From Lysobacter arseniciresistens ZS79 (GTDB lineage Bacteria; Pseudomonadota; Gammaproteobacteria; Xanthomonadales; Xanthomonadaceae): a DNA stretch of 43,865 bases. A program made the position numbers and the translations under genes. Positions 1 through 9,257 of this stretch are shown one piece after another (within the stretch, counting starts at the first letter, position 1; each line of letters opens with the position of its first letter). The stretch spans positions 1 to 43,865 of the forward strand of contig NZ_AVPT01000022.1 of the NCBI RefSeq assembly GCF_000768335.1, written 5' to 3'. Under the pieces are notes generated by a model. It was not told the origin of the DNA. It made no database searches and was given only the letters and a program-made list of their open reading frames with translations.

Positions 1-2531
1 GGCAACGGCCAGCCGCGCCAGTCGAGCCAGTCGGCGAGGTCGCGGCGGCCGGCCGAAAGCGCCACCCCGAGCGGGGTCTGGCCGTCGGCGGCGCGCAGGT
101 CCGGCGAGGCGCCGTGGGCGACCAGCCGCCGCAGCGCGTGGTCGCGCCCGAGCGCCGCGGCCAGGTGCAGCGGGCTCATGCCGCGGCTGTCGCGGGCGTC
201 GAGGTCGACGCCGGTGTCGAGCAGTCGGTCGACCAGAGCCGTCCAGCCCAACCGCACCGCCAGCGCCAGCGGCGGGTCGCCGGCGGGGCTGGCGGCGAAC
301 GGGTCGGCGCCGTGGTCGAGCAGTTCCAGTGCAAGCGGTTCGAGCGCGCGGGCGCCGGGGTCGGCGCCGGTGCAGGCGGCGAGGAAGCGCGCCAGGCCAC
401 CCGCGCCGGCCGGCGACACCCCGCGCCGCAGCAGTGCCTGCAGCGCCCCCCGCGACGATGGGCCACGTTCCAGCAGCAGGCTCATCGGGGTGTGGCCGCG
501 GCCGTCGCGGACCTCGGGGTCGGCGCCGCGGGCGAGCAGCCACTCGACCTGGTGCGCCGGCACCACGCCGTCGCCGTCGTGCAGCAGCGCGCCGAGTTCG
601 GCCGGGCCAAGCAGCGCGGCGACCGCGTCGAGCTGGTGCTCGCGGCCCTCGCCGAGGCCCTCGCGCAGCAGCGCGGCGGGGGCGCGGTCGGGCAGCGCCT
701 GCTCGCCACCGACACTGGCCGGCAGGGCGTGGGCGGGGTCGAGCACGGCAACCAGCGACCAGCGGCCGGCGGCGGCGGCGCGGTCGACCGCGCGCTTGCC
801 GTCGGCATCGGTGCGGGCCGGGTCGATCCCGAGCGCGAGCAGGCGCTGGACCAGCGCCGCGTCGCCGCCCTCGGACATGCAGGCCAGCATCAGCAGGTCG
901 CGGCCGTCGTCGTCGGTGGCGGTCGCGACCTCGTGGCGATCGGCCGGGACGGCGTCGAGCAGGTGCTGGAGCAGGCCGAGGTGGCCACCGCTCGCCGCCT
1001 CGTGCAGCGGCGTGCGGTGGCGGTCGTCGGCGGCGAGCGGGTCGGCGCCGGCCGCCAGCAGCGCGTCGGAGATCGCCTGGTGGCCGGCCCGCGCGGCTTC
1101 GTGCAGGGCGCTGCGGCCGCCCGGACCGCGGGCGTCGACGCGCGCCTTGAGCTTGAGCAGCAGTTGCACGCCGGCCGGGTCGTCATCCTCGCCGGCCGCG
1201 GCCGACAGCAGCGCCGGCTGGCCGCCGGCGGGTTCGGGCCGGGCGCCACGCTCCAGCAGGAACCGGGCCAGCCGCCAGTTGCCAGCGGCGCAGGCGACGC
1301 CGAGCGGCGACAGGCCGTCATTGTTGAGCACCTCCAGCTCGGCCGCGGCGTCGCGCAGCAGCGCGGCCACGCCCGGGTCGGAACTGCGCGCGGCAAAGTG
1401 CAGCGGGGTGTTGCCCTCGGCGTCGGTCGCGCGCGGGTCGGCGCCGTTGGCGAGCAGGGTCATCACCGCGTCGGGGCGGCCGTGCCAGCTGTCGCGGGTC
1501 GCGGCCAGCAGCGGGGTCATGCCGGCGTGGGCACGGTTGAGGTCGACCCCGCGGGCGATCAGTTCGCGCAGCAGGCGCAGGTCGGGCAGCACCGCGGCGA
1601 GCACGGCGAGGCTGCGCTGGTCGCGGTCGCCGGCCGGCGGCGGCGCGTGCGGGTCGGCGCCGGCCTCGATCAGCTCCAGCGCGCGTTCGACCCGGCCGTT
1701 GCGGGCGGCGTCGTAGAGGTCCGGCTCCAGCGGCTCGGCCGGCGGCGCGGGGGGCGCGGCGGTCTCGCCGGCCACCGTCGCGGCGGTCAGCGGCAGCGGT
1801 TCGGGCGATGCCGCGGGCGTCACCGGCGCGACCACGGACGGCTCCGCCGCGACGGGCGGGGCGACTTCGGCCACCGCGTCCTCCGTCGCTTCGTCGTCTA
1901 CGTACTCTTCCTCGTCGAAGAAGCGCAGCGCCTCCGGTGGTGCGACCCGCTGCAGCCACAGATGCAGCCCGGCCGAGCCCGCCATCAGCGCGACCGCGCC
2001 GAGCCAGCGCCACGCGCCGCCCAGCAGCGACGGCCAGGCCAGCATGATCACCAGCCCGCCAACCAGCGCGACCGCCACCGCGACGCCGAGCCCGCGCCAC
2101 GCGCCCGGCTCCAGCCCCGCCAGCGCGCGCCAGTGGTCGCCGAGGGCGCCGTCATCGCGTTCCAGCCCCTGCCACAGCGGCCAAAGCCGCCACAGCACCA
2201 GCAGCGCGACGCCGACCACCGCGCTCAGTGACAGCGCCGCCATCAGCGAGCCGCCTTCCAGCAACGCGGTCAGCGGCCACGCCACCACCAGTGCCAGGCC
2301 GGCAATGGCGCCGACCCACAGCAGCAGCAGCGGCATCGCGCTGTGGCGCAGGCGCGCCGGCTCGACCGGCCGGCCGCTGCGCCAGTGCCGCGCGGCCAGT
2401 GCGAACACTGGTTGCGCCAGCGTGCCGGCCAGCGCCCCGGCCCAGCCGCCGACGCCAGCCAGCAGCGCCAGTACCACCGCGCCCGCGCCGAGGCCGGCCA
2501 ACGGGGTGCGCTTCACCGGCGAATCAGGCAT
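1..2531 (-). CDS. Membrane-anchored ankyrin-repeat protein (C-terminus beyond window)
   Basis: I translated this strand from the ATG at 2531 to the left edge and met no stop, giving at least 843 residues with the C-terminus missing. The first ~210 residues carry about five hydrophobic segments, for example around residues 10-40, 65-90 and 145-190. An acidic, Pro/Ala-rich linker follows (about residues 215-275). The rest is a long run of ankyrin-type repeats with recurring elements such as GADP, TPLH.AA and LLLE-like helices. The likely role is an inner-membrane scaffold presenting an ankyrin domain; the ligand is unknown. The start overlaps the end of the upstream YcgL gene by 8 bp, so the two are probably co-translated. 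A GGGG stretch lies just upstream of the ATG. The protein and repeat classes are clear; the function is not. Confidence 0.85.
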   Translation of the reverse strand, partial: MPDSPVKRTPLAGLGAGAVVLALLAGVGGWAGALAGTLAQPVFALAARHWRSGRPVEPARLRHSAMPLLLLWVGAIAGLALVVAWPLTALLEGGSLMAALSLSAVVGVALLVLWRLWPLWQGLERDDGALGDHWRALAGLEPGAWRGLGVAVAVALVGGLVIMLAWPSLLGGAWRWLGAVALMAGSAGLHLWLQRVAPPEALRFFDEEEYVDDEATEDAVAEVAPPVAAEPSVVAPVTPAASPEPLPLTAATVAGETAAPPAPPAEPLEPDLYDAARNGRVERALELIEAGADPHAPPPAGDRDQRSLAVLAAVLPDLRLLRELIARGVDLNRAHAGMTPLLAATRDSWHGRPDAVMTLLANGADPRATDAEGNTPLHFAARSSDPGVAALLRDAAAELEVLNNDGLSPLGVACAAGNWRLARFLLERGARPEPAGGQPALLSAAAGEDDDPAGVQLLLKLKARVDARGPGGRSALHEAARAGHQAISDALLAAGADPLAADDRHRTPLHEAASGGHLGLLQHLLDAVPADRHEVATATDDDGRDLLMLACMSEGGDAALVQRLLALGIDPARTDADGKRAVDRAAAAGRWSLVAVLDPAHALPASVGGEQALPDRAPAALLREGLGEGREHQLDAVAALLGPAELGALLHDGDGVVPAHQVEWLLARGADPEVRDGRGHTPMSLLLERGPSSRGALQALLRRGVSPAGAGGLARFLAACTGADPGARALEPLALELLDHGADPFAASPAGDPPLALAVRLGWTALVDRLLDTGVDLDARDSRGMSPLHLAAALGRDHALRRLVAHGASPDLRAADGQTPLGVALSAGRRDLADWLDWRGWPL

Positions 2532-2796
2532 CGGTGCCCCAGTCTCCGCTCAACGGGTCGGCTGCGGCACTCGGCGGCATCTGCAGGTGGAAGCCGCGGG
2601 TGGCGAGGTTGCCGCGCACGGTGGCGGCATCGCTGCGGGCCAGCCGGCGCTCGGGCGTGACCTCGAGTTCCATCACGAACTGCATCCGCCCCAGCGCGTT
2701 GCGCACGGACGCCGGCACGCGCTCGAAGTCGTCGCGCGCGGCGAGGAACACGTAGGTGTCGTCCTTGCGGAGACTCTTGTAGACAAACGCTTGCAT
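2524..2796 (-). CDS. YcgL domain protein
   Basis: This 90-residue protein starts MQAFVYKSLRKDDTYVF and continues with FERVPASVRNALGRMQFVME, the pattern of the small YcgL family (UPF0745-like) of gammaproteobacteria. The biochemical role of the family is not established. An in-frame ATG 45 bp upstream would add 15 residues. I prefer the start at 2796 because family members begin directly with an MxxFVYKS-like strand. It lies about 110 bp downstream of cydB on the same strand and overlaps the start of the ankyrin gene by 8 bp, so the three may share a transcript. Confidence 0.8.
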   Translation of the reverse strand: MQAFVYKSLRKDDTYVFLAARDDFERVPASVRNALGRMQFVMELEVTPERRLARSDAATVRGNLATRGFHLQMPPSAAADPLSGDWGTDA

Positions 2797-2906
2797 GTCG
2801 GCGGCCGGGGGAAGCTGCGCGGCGGGGCTGGCGACAAGCATACCCGCAGCCCGGCGGGGCGCGAATCCGGCGTTCAGCCTGTGTCCGCGCCCGTCGTGCA
2901 AGGGCC

Positions 2907-3920
2907 TCAGTGGTAACCGGCGTCGGCCGCGACCTTGCCCTTGAACACGCTGTACGACCACCACGTGTAGCCGAGGATCGCCGGCAGCAGGAACGCGATG
3001 CCAACCAGCAGGAAGCCCTGCGACGACGGCGGCGATGCGGCCTCCCAGATGGTCAGCGCCGGCGGCACGATGTTCGGCCAGACCCCCAGCACCAGCCCGG
3101 CGAAGCCCAGCGCGAAGAAGCACAGCGTCAGCACGAACGGCCGGGCGTCGCGGCCCTGGTCCATCACCGCGCGCCACAGCAGCAGCGCGTTGGCCAGCGC
3201 CAGCAGCGGCACCGGCGCCAGCCACAGGACGTTCGCGCCCTCGAACCAGCGCGCCATGATCCGCGAGTCCAGGAACGGCAGCCACGCGCTGACCAGCCCC
3301 ATGAAGGCGACCACCACCAGCACCAGCGGCCGGGTCAGCACCCGCGCGTTCTTCTGCAGCGCGCCTTCGGTCTTGAGCACCAGCCAGGTCGAGCCCAGCA
3401 GCGCGTAGCCGAACAGCACCGCGATCCCGGTCAGCATCGGGAACGGCCCGAACCAGCCGAACGCGCCGCCGAGGTAGCGGCCGGCCTCCAGCGGCATGCC
3501 CTCGACCAGCGCGCCGAGGATCACCCCCTGCGCGAACGCCGCCAGCATCGAGCCCAGCGCGAACGCCGCGCCCCAGAACCGCTTGGCCCGCCGCGCCTTG
3601 AAGCGGAACTCGAACGCCACCCCGCGGAAGATCAGCGCGATCAGCATCAGCAGCACCGGCACGTACAGCGCCGACAGCAGCAGCGCGTAGGCCTTCGGGA
3701 ACGCCGCCAGCAGGCCGGCGCCACCGAGCACCAGCCAGGTCTCGTTACCGTCCCAGATCGGCGCGGCGGTGTTCATCATGTGGTCGAGCTGGGCCTCGTC
3801 CTCGGCGAACGGCGCGAGGATGCCGAGGCCGAGCACGAAGCCGTCCAGCAGCACGTACATCAGCACGCCGAAACCAATCACGCCGAACCAGATCACCGGG
3901 AGCACGGTCTGCAGGTCCAT
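2907..3920 (-). CDS. cydB: Cytochrome bd-type quinol oxidase subunit II
   Basis: This 337-residue membrane protein begins MDLQTVLPVIWFGVIGFGVL, and the conserved subunit II signature DGNETWLVLGGA follows near residue 60. Eight or nine hydrophobic helices are visible, in keeping with CydB/CioB. Subunit II supports the haem-bearing subunit I in the inner membrane, where the complex oxidises quinol and reduces oxygen to water. The ATG at 3920 shares one base with the cydA stop (TGATG), the usual sign of translational coupling. The length (337) matches the CioB branch better than E. coli CydB (379). No CydX-like small ORF follows in the 110 bp before the YcgL gene. Confidence 0.95.
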   Translation of the reverse strand: MDLQTVLPVIWFGVIGFGVLMYVLLDGFVLGLGILAPFAEDEAQLDHMMNTAAPIWDGNETWLVLGGAGLLAAFPKAYALLLSALYVPVLLMLIALIFRGVAFEFRFKARRAKRFWGAAFALGSMLAAFAQGVILGALVEGMPLEAGRYLGGAFGWFGPFPMLTGIAVLFGYALLGSTWLVLKTEGALQKNARVLTRPLVLVVVAFMGLVSAWLPFLDSRIMARWFEGANVLWLAPVPLLALANALLLWRAVMDQGRDARPFVLTLCFFALGFAGLVLGVWPNIVPPALTIWEAASPPSSQGFLLVGIAFLLPAILGYTWWSYSVFKGKVAADAGYH

Positions 3921-5359
3921 CACCGGGCCTCCCGGATGGCGTCGGTGCCGATGTCGTCCTGCCGGTTGCCGACCGACAGCGGCCGCGCCGGCGTGCGTTC
4001 GCCGTCGTCGTGTTCGGGGGCCGGCTCGTGCGGCAGCGGCCCGCGCCGGATCAGCGCCAGCAGGTAGCCGATGCCGGCGCCGAAGATGATCGCGTAGGCG
4101 GTCGCGTAGATCGCCAGCGACCAGGCCACCGCCGCGGCGGTGATGTTCGGACTGACCGCCTCGCTGGTGCGCAGCAGGCCGTACACCACGTACGGCTGGC
4201 GGCCGATCTCGACCACGTACCAGCCGGCCAGCAGCGCGACGAAGCCCGACGGCGCCATCAGCCGCCAGCCATTGAGCAGCCAGCGCGAGTCGTACAGCCA
4301 CCGGCGCCGCCACGCCCACGCCGAGGCGACCACCAGCAGCAGCATCGCAAGTCCGATCCCGACCATGACCCGGAACGCCCAGAACACCGGCGCGACCGGC
4401 GGCCGCTCCTCCGGCGGCACCATGCTCAGCGGCTCGATCGTCCCATCCCAGCTGTGGGTGAGGATCAGGCTGCCCAGCCGTGGCACCTCGACCGCGTAGT
4501 CGTTGCGCTCCTCGGCGGCGTTGGGCCAGCCGAACAGCACCAGCGGCAGCCCCGCGCCCTCTTCGCCTTCTTCCCAGTGGCCCTCCATCGCCGCCAGCTT
4601 GGTCGGCTGGTGCTCGGCGACGTTGAGCCCGTGCAGGTCGCCCACGCCGACCTGCAGCGGCACCGCGATGATCGCGAACGCGACCGCCAGCCCGAGCATC
4701 CGCTTGCCGGCGGCGACGTGCTCGTCGCGCCGCAGGTACCACGCGCCGACCCCGCCGATCACGAAGCAGGTGGTGATGAACGCCGCCAGCACCATGTGCG
4801 CCAGCCGGTACGGGAACGACGGGTTGAAGATGATCGCCCACCAGTCGACCGGCACGAATACGCCATCGATGATTTCGTGCCCCTGCGGCGTCTGCATCCA
4901 GCTGTTGGCGGAGATGATCCAGAACGTCGAGATCAGCGTGCCCAGCGCGACCATGCAGGTCGCGAAGAAGTGCAGCCGGTGCGACACCCGCTTCCAGCCG
5001 AACAGCATCACCCCGAGGAAGGTCGCCTCCAGGAAGAACGCGGTCAGCACTTCATACGAAAGCAGCGGCCCGAGGATGTTGCCGGCGCGCTCGCTCAGCA
5101 CCGCCCAGTTGGTGCCGAACTGGAAGCTCATGACGATGCCGCTGACCACGCCCATGCCGAACGAGATCGCGAAGATCTTGAGCCAGAAGAAGTAGAGGTC
5201 GCGCCACAGCGCCTCGCGCGTGCGCAGCCAGCGAAATTCGAGGAAGGCCAGCCAGCTCGCCAGGCCGATCGTGAAGGCCGGGAACAGGATGTGGAACGAG
5301 ATCACGAAGCCGAACTGCACCCGTGACAGGAACAACGGCGAGAACCATCCGGCATCCAC
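3920..5359 (-). CDS. cydA: Cytochrome bd-type quinol oxidase subunit I (cyanide-insensitive, short Q-loop type)
   Basis: The predicted product has 479 residues. FVISFHILFPAFTIG contains the conserved haem-ligand histidine (about residue 23), and EIGRQPYVVYGLLRT (about residues 382-396) is the subunit I signature. The protein is shorter than the ~520 residues of E. coli CydA, and the YGLLRT form resembles Pseudomonas CioA, so it is probably a short Q-loop, cyanide-insensitive enzyme. I chose the GTG at 5359 because GGAGG (5372-5368) lies 8 bases upstream; a GTG at 5368 in the same frame would overlap that ribosome site. The gene forms an operon with cydB. A TACAAT hexamer at 5407-5402 may be its -10 box. 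Confidence 0.93.
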   Translation of the reverse strand: MDAGWFSPLFLSRVQFGFVISFHILFPAFTIGLASWLAFLEFRWLRTREALWRDLYFFWLKIFAISFGMGVVSGIVMSFQFGTNWAVLSERAGNILGPLLSYEVLTAFFLEATFLGVMLFGWKRVSHRLHFFATCMVALGTLISTFWIISANSWMQTPQGHEIIDGVFVPVDWWAIIFNPSFPYRLAHMVLAAFITTCFVIGGVGAWYLRRDEHVAAGKRMLGLAVAFAIIAVPLQVGVGDLHGLNVAEHQPTKLAAMEGHWEEGEEGAGLPLVLFGWPNAAEERNDYAVEVPRLGSLILTHSWDGTIEPLSMVPPEERPPVAPVFWAFRVMVGIGLAMLLLVVASAWAWRRRWLYDSRWLLNGWRLMAPSGFVALLAGWYVVEIGRQPYVVYGLLRTSEAVSPNITAAAVAWSLAIYATAYAIIFGAGIGYLLALIRRGPLPHEPAPEHDDGERTPARPLSVGNRQDDIGTDAIREAR

Positions 5360-5401
5360 GCATCGCACCTCCGCGGCGCGCGGGGGAGCGCCGCGACGGC
5401 C

Positions 5402-5407
5402 ATTGTA
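5402..5407 (-). promoter_or_regulatory. cydA: Candidate -10 box for cydAB
   Basis: Read on the minus strand this is TACAAT, a near-consensus sigma-70 -10 element in otherwise very GC-rich DNA. It lies about 43 bases upstream of the proposed GTG start. No convincing -35 hexamer is visible. The call rests on the hexamer and its position only. Confidence 0.4.
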
Positions 5408-5568
5408 CGCGCGGGTTGTTCAGCTTCCGTCCCCGCCGGCGCCCTGTGCGCGCCCTGCCCGATCGCCGCCGGTGTGACGCCGGTCATCCCGCCCATGACC
5501 GCCGGCCGGTCCCCGGCAGGCCCGCCGCTGCTACGCTTCGGGCACTTTTGTCCGCCGGAACCCTGCCG

Positions 5569-7989
5569 ATGCTCCGCCTGCTGCCGCTGTCCGCCGCCCT
5601 GCTGCTGTCGACCCCGCTGTTGTCCACCGCGCATGCCCAAGGCGTGCCGCTCAACGAGGCCGCCACCGCCTCCACGCCGATCACGCTCGGCCAGGCGATG
5701 GCCGACCCGGACTGGATCGGCCCGCCGGTGGAGCGCGCGTGGTGGTCGTGGGACAGCAACCGCGCGCAGTACAACCTCAAGCGCGAGGGCGAGTCGATCC
5801 GCGATACCTGGGAGGTCGGCATCACCGGCGGCGTGCCGAGCCGCGTCGACGGCGCCGCGCGCGCGCAGCTCGATGCCGCCAACCCGGCCTACGACGCCAG
5901 CCGCACGCGCATGGCGTTCGTGCGCAACGGCGACATCTTCGTGCGCGACCTGCGCAGCGGCGCGCTGACCCAGGTGACGCGCAGCAATGACGCCGAGTCG
6001 CGCCCGCAGTGGAGCCGCGGCGGCAACCTCGTGTTCCGCGCCGGCAACGACTGGTACCAGTGGCACGCCGGCCTCGGCACCAGCCAAGCCGCGATCGTCA
6101 AGGCCGAGAAGGACCCGGCGCTGGAGCCGCTGCCCGACGACCTGCGCGACCGCCAGCTGCGACTGATCGAGACCCTCGCCAGCGATCGCGCCCGCCGCGA
6201 GGCCGCCCGCGCGCAGGACGAGGCCTGGCGTGCCGCCGACCCGACCCGCGCGCCGCTGCCGGCCTACCTCGGCGACGGCCTGTCGATCGTCGACAGCGCG
6301 CTGTCGCCGGACGCCGCGTGGCTGCTGGTGGTGACCGAGCCGAAGGACGGCGACGAAGGCCAGGCCGGCAAGATGCCGAAGTACGTCACCGAGTCGGGCT
6401 ACGAGGAGTTCGAGGAGGTGCGCGTGCGGGTCGGCCGCAACGCACCGCTGCCGCACCGGCTGTGGCTGGTCGAGGTCGCCAGCGGCAAGGTCGCCGAGCT
6501 CGGCTTCGACGGCCTGCCCGGCATCGCCACCGACCCGCTGGCGGCGCTGCGCGAGAAGGCCGAGCTGCCGCCGCTGGACGGCAACCGCCCGGTGCGGGTG
6601 GAGACCGACGGCGACGGCACCGGCCCGGCGATCCACTGGCGCGACGACGGCCGCAGCGCCGCGGTGCTGCTGCGCGCGGTCGACAACAAGGACCGCTGGA
6701 TCGCGACCGTGACCCCGACCACCGGCCAGGTCGCGCAGGCCGCGCTCGCGCCGCGCCACCGCCTGCACGACGACGCCTGGATCAACTGGGGCTTCAACGA
6801 CTTCGGCTGGACCGGCGACGGCGCGCTGTGGCTGCTGTCGGAGCAGACCGGCTACTCGCACCTGTACATCGCCGACGGCGCCGGCGAGCCGCGCGCGCTG
6901 ACCTCGGGCGAGTGGGAGGTGTCCGCGCCGGTGCTCGGCGCCGACGGCCGCACGTTCTTCTTCACCTGCAACCGCAACTGGCCGGGCGACTACGAGGTCT
7001 GCGCGGTCGACCGCGACGGCGGCGGCGTGCGCGAGATCACCGCGCTGGACGGCGTCGAGAGCTTCGCGCTGTCGCCGGACGGCGCGAAGCTGCTGGTGCG
7101 CCATTCCGACAGCTACCTGCCGCCGCAGCTGGCGGTGGTCGACACCCGTGGCGAGGAGACCGCGCTGCTGACCGACACCCGCAGCGCCGAATTCAAGGCG
7201 CGCCAGTGGGTGCAGCCGGAGATCGTGCAGATCCCGTCGAGCGACGGCGCCGGCACGATCTGGGGCAAGTACTACGGCCCGGCCGACATGCAGGCCGGCA
7301 AGCAGTACCCGGTGGTGATGTTCGTCCACGGCGCCGGCTACCTGCAGAACGTGCACGACCGCTACCCGGTCTACTTCCGCGAGCAGATGTTCCACAACCT
7401 GCTGGTGCAGCACGGCTACATCGTGCTCGACCTCGACTACCGCGCGTCCGAGGGCTACGGCCGCGACTGGCGCACCGCGATCTACCGGCAGATGGGCACG
7501 CCGGAGTTGCAGGACTACCTCGACGGCCTCGCATGGCTGGGCGCCAACAAGCAGGGCGACGTCGACCGCGCCGGCATCTACGGCGGCAGCTACGGCGGCT
7601 TCATGACCTTCATGGCGCTGTTCAAGCAGCCTGGTGCGTTCAAGGCCGGCGCCGCGCTGCGCCCGGTCACCGACTGGTCGCAGTACAACCACGAGTACAC
7701 GTCCAACATCCTCAACACGCCCGTGCTGGACCCGGAGGCCTACCTGCGCTCCTCGCCGATCGAGTTCGCCGAAGGCCTGCAGGACAACCTGCTGATCGCC
7801 CACGGCATGATCGACAACAACGTGTTCTACAAGGACTCGGTGATGCTGGCCCAGCGCCTGATCGAATTGCGCAAGGACGACTGGGAGCTGGCGAGCTACC
7901 CGCTGGAGCGGCACGGCTTCGTGCATCCCGACAGCTGGTACGACGAGTACCGGCGGATCTTCGAGCTGTTCGAGGACAACCTGAAGTAG
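5569..7989 (+). CDS. Secreted S9-family prolyl oligopeptidase-type serine peptidase
   Basis: This 806-residue protein starts with a Sec signal peptide, MLRLLPLSAALLLSTPLLST followed by AHAQ, so cleavage probably falls near residue 24. The middle is a beta-propeller with WD40/PD40-like repeats, and an alpha/beta-hydrolase domain occupies about residues 560-806. The catalytic triad is readable: Ser674 in GGSYGGF, Asp749 in MIDNNVF and His782 in ERHGF. It is expected to cleave peptides in the periplasm or outside the cell; the substrate preference cannot be read. The ATG at 5569 has GGAA about 8 bases upstream and is the only start that gives a proper signal peptide. A strong terminator follows at once. 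A second S9 peptidase (dipeptidyl-peptidase IV type) lies about 8 kb away on the other strand. Confidence 0.9.
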   Translation: MLRLLPLSAALLLSTPLLSTAHAQGVPLNEAATASTPITLGQAMADPDWIGPPVERAWWSWDSNRAQYNLKREGESIRDTWEVGITGGVPSRVDGAARAQLDAANPAYDASRTRMAFVRNGDIFVRDLRSGALTQVTRSNDAESRPQWSRGGNLVFRAGNDWYQWHAGLGTSQAAIVKAEKDPALEPLPDDLRDRQLRLIETLASDRARREAARAQDEAWRAADPTRAPLPAYLGDGLSIVDSALSPDAAWLLVVTEPKDGDEGQAGKMPKYVTESGYEEFEEVRVRVGRNAPLPHRLWLVEVASGKVAELGFDGLPGIATDPLAALREKAELPPLDGNRPVRVETDGDGTGPAIHWRDDGRSAAVLLRAVDNKDRWIATVTPTTGQVAQAALAPRHRLHDDAWINWGFNDFGWTGDGALWLLSEQTGYSHLYIADGAGEPRALTSGEWEVSAPVLGADGRTFFFTCNRNWPGDYEVCAVDRDGGGVREITALDGVESFALSPDGAKLLVRHSDSYLPPQLAVVDTRGEETALLTDTRSAEFKARQWVQPEIVQIPSSDGAGTIWGKYYGPADMQAGKQYPVVMFVHGAGYLQNVHDRYPVYFREQMFHNLLVQHGYIVLDLDYRASEGYGRDWRTAIYRQMGTPELQDYLDGLAWLGANKQGDVDRAGIYGGSYGGFMTFMALFKQPGAFKAGAALRPVTDWSQYNHEYTSNILNTPVLDPEAYLRSSPIEFAEGLQDNLLIAHGMIDNNVFYKDSVMLAQRLIELRKDDWELASYPLERHGFVHPDSWYDEYRRIFELFEDNLK

Positions 7990-8021
7990 GTTGCGAAGCC
8001 CGCTTTGCCGCCCGGCCATCG

Positions 8022-8052
8022 ACGCCTGCACACCGCGTGTGCAGGCGTTTTT
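8022..8052 (+). terminator. Rho-independent terminator of the S9 peptidase gene
   Basis: A perfect 12-bp stem (8022-8033 pairing with 8037-8048) with a 3-base loop is followed by a run of T (8048-8052). It begins 33 bases after the peptidase stop codon. Confidence 0.9.
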
Positions 8053-8104
8053 CCTGACGCCGGCCCTGTCCGCCTTCCGCGTGCGCGGCCGCGGCGCGAC
8101 CACT

Positions 8105-8136
8105 GGTCGGCGGGTCGCGACTCACGTCGCTCCTAC
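8105..8136 (-). repeat. REP-like palindromic element, type A tail, single copy
   Basis: Read on the minus strand it starts with GTAGGAGCGAC and continues through GTCGCGACC to the tail CGCCGACC. It is identical over 32 bases to the copy at 15529-15560. It lies between the peptidase terminator and the hemF promoter. Its own inverted halves (GAGCGAC and GTCGCGAC-like) could form a small hairpin. Confidence 0.85.
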
Positions 8137-8182
8137 GGTCGCGCGCCGGCGCACGTTCGCCGGGCCGCCCGCCCCGGTCGCC

Positions 8183-8188
8183 TAGAAT
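8183..8188 (+). promoter_or_regulatory. hemF: -10 box TAGAAT placed for a leaderless hemF mRNA
   Basis: TAGAAT ends six bases before the hemF ATG. A transcript starting the usual 6-7 bases after the -10 box would begin at the start codon itself. No -35 element or Shine-Dalgarno sequence is visible. The same arrangement occurs at polA, uvrD, the second halogenase gene, hemB, the carbonic anhydrase gene and xth. Confidence 0.6.
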
Positions 8189-8194
8189 GCGCGC

Positions 8195-9145
8195 ATGACC
8201 GCGCACTCCCCCGCCCCCGACTTCACCGCCGTCCGCGACTACCTCACCGGCCTGCAGGACCGCATCTGCAGCGCCATCGAGACCGCCGACGGCCAGGCCC
8301 GTTTCATCGAGGACCGCTGGGAGCGCAGCGCCGAGGGCAGCACCAGCGGCCTGGCCGGCGGTGGCGGCCGCACCCGCATCCTGCGCGACGGCGCGGTGTT
8401 CGAGCAGGCCGGGATCGGGTTCTCCGACGTCTCCGGCACGAAGCTGCCGCCGTCGGCCACCGCCAACCGGCCGGAACTGGTCGGCGCCTCCTGGCGCGCG
8501 GTCGGCGTCTCGCTGGTGTTCCACCCGCGCAACCCCTACCTGCCGACGACGCACGCCAATGTCCGCCACTTCCGCGCCGAGCGCGACGGCGAGACGGTCG
8601 CCTGGTGGTTCGGCGGCGGCTTCGACCTGACCCCGTTCTACCCCTTCGACGAGGACGTGCTGCACTGGCACCGCACCGCCCGCGCGCTGTGCGAACCGTT
8701 CGGCGGCGCGGAGCGCTACGAGGCGCACAAGCGCTGGTGCGACGAGTACTTCTTCCTCAAGCACCGCGACGAGACCCGCGGCGTCGGCGGGCTGTTCTTC
8801 GACGACCTGCAGGGCGATGCCGGGACCGACTTCGACTACCTGCGCGCGGTCGGCGACGGTTTCCTCGACGCCTACCTGCCGATCGTCGAGCGCCGCCGCG
8901 ACACGCAGTACGGCGAGCGCGAGCGGCAGTTCCAGCTGTACCGGCGCGGGCGCTACGTCGAGTTCAACCTGGTGTTCGACCGCGGCACCCACTTCGGCCT
9001 GCAGGCCGGCGGCCGCACCGAGTCGATCCTGATGAGCCTGCCGCCGCTGGTGCGCTGGGAGTACGGCTACCTGCCCGAAGCAGGCAGCGCCGAGGCGCGC
9101 CTGGCCGAGTACCTGCGGCCGCGCGACTGGCTCGAAGAACTGTAG
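8195..9145 (+). CDS. hemF: Oxygen-dependent coproporphyrinogen-III oxidase
   Basis: This 316-residue cytoplasmic enzyme converts coproporphyrinogen III to protoporphyrinogen IX by oxidative decarboxylation in haem synthesis. Family segments run throughout: [69 protein letters not shown] and [19 protein letters not shown]. The length is normal for HemF (about 300). The ATG at 8195 follows a TAGAAT box by six bases with no ribosome site between them. The stop codon (TAG, 9143-9145) is made from the first bases of a REP element. hemB, another haem gene, lies at about 33.7 kb and is not in an operon with it. Confidence 0.97.
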   Translation: MTAHSPAPDFTAVRDYLTGLQDRICSAIETADGQARFIEDRWERSAEGSTSGLAGGGGRTRILRDGAVFEQAGIGFSDVSGTKLPPSATANRPELVGASWRAVGVSLVFHPRNPYLPTTHANVRHFRAERDGETVAWWFGGGFDLTPFYPFDEDVLHWHRTARALCEPFGGAERYEAHKRWCDEYFFLKHRDETRGVGGLFFDDLQGDAGTDFDYLRAVGDGFLDAYLPIVERRRDTQYGERERQFQLYRRGRYVEFNLVFDRGTHFGLQAGGRTESILMSLPPLVRWEYGYLPEAGSAEARLAEYLRPRDWLEEL

Positions 9146-9214
9146 GAGCGACGCAAGTCGCGACCCGCCGGCATCCCGGGGCGATGTACAGGTCGCGACT
9201 CACGTCGCTCCTAC
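9142..9214. repeat. Inverted pair of REP-like elements (type A, then type B)
   Basis: The left copy (9142-9171, plus orientation) starts with GTAGGAGCGAC and ends in the type A tail CCCGCCGG. The right copy (9181-9214, minus orientation) ends in the type B tail CTGTACATCGC and is identical over 34 bases to 15407-15440. Together they can form a long hairpin directly at the hemF 3' end, and the left copy supplies the hemF stop codon. The hairpin could protect or end the hemF transcript; that is inference. Confidence 0.85.
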
Positions 9215-9257
9215 CCCGGAAGGCGAAGGAAGCTCCGGATCAACCGGACTGGCAGGC

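Noticed and set aside
114-2231. A 705-codon plus-strand frame over the ankyrin gene.
   Set aside because: The minus strand gives a coherent membrane and ankyrin-repeat protein throughout; the plus-strand product is low-complexity.
2797-2906. A CydX/CydY small subunit gene after cydB.
   Set aside because: No short frame with a single membrane helix and a start is seen in this gap. CIO-type oxidases often lack an obvious one.
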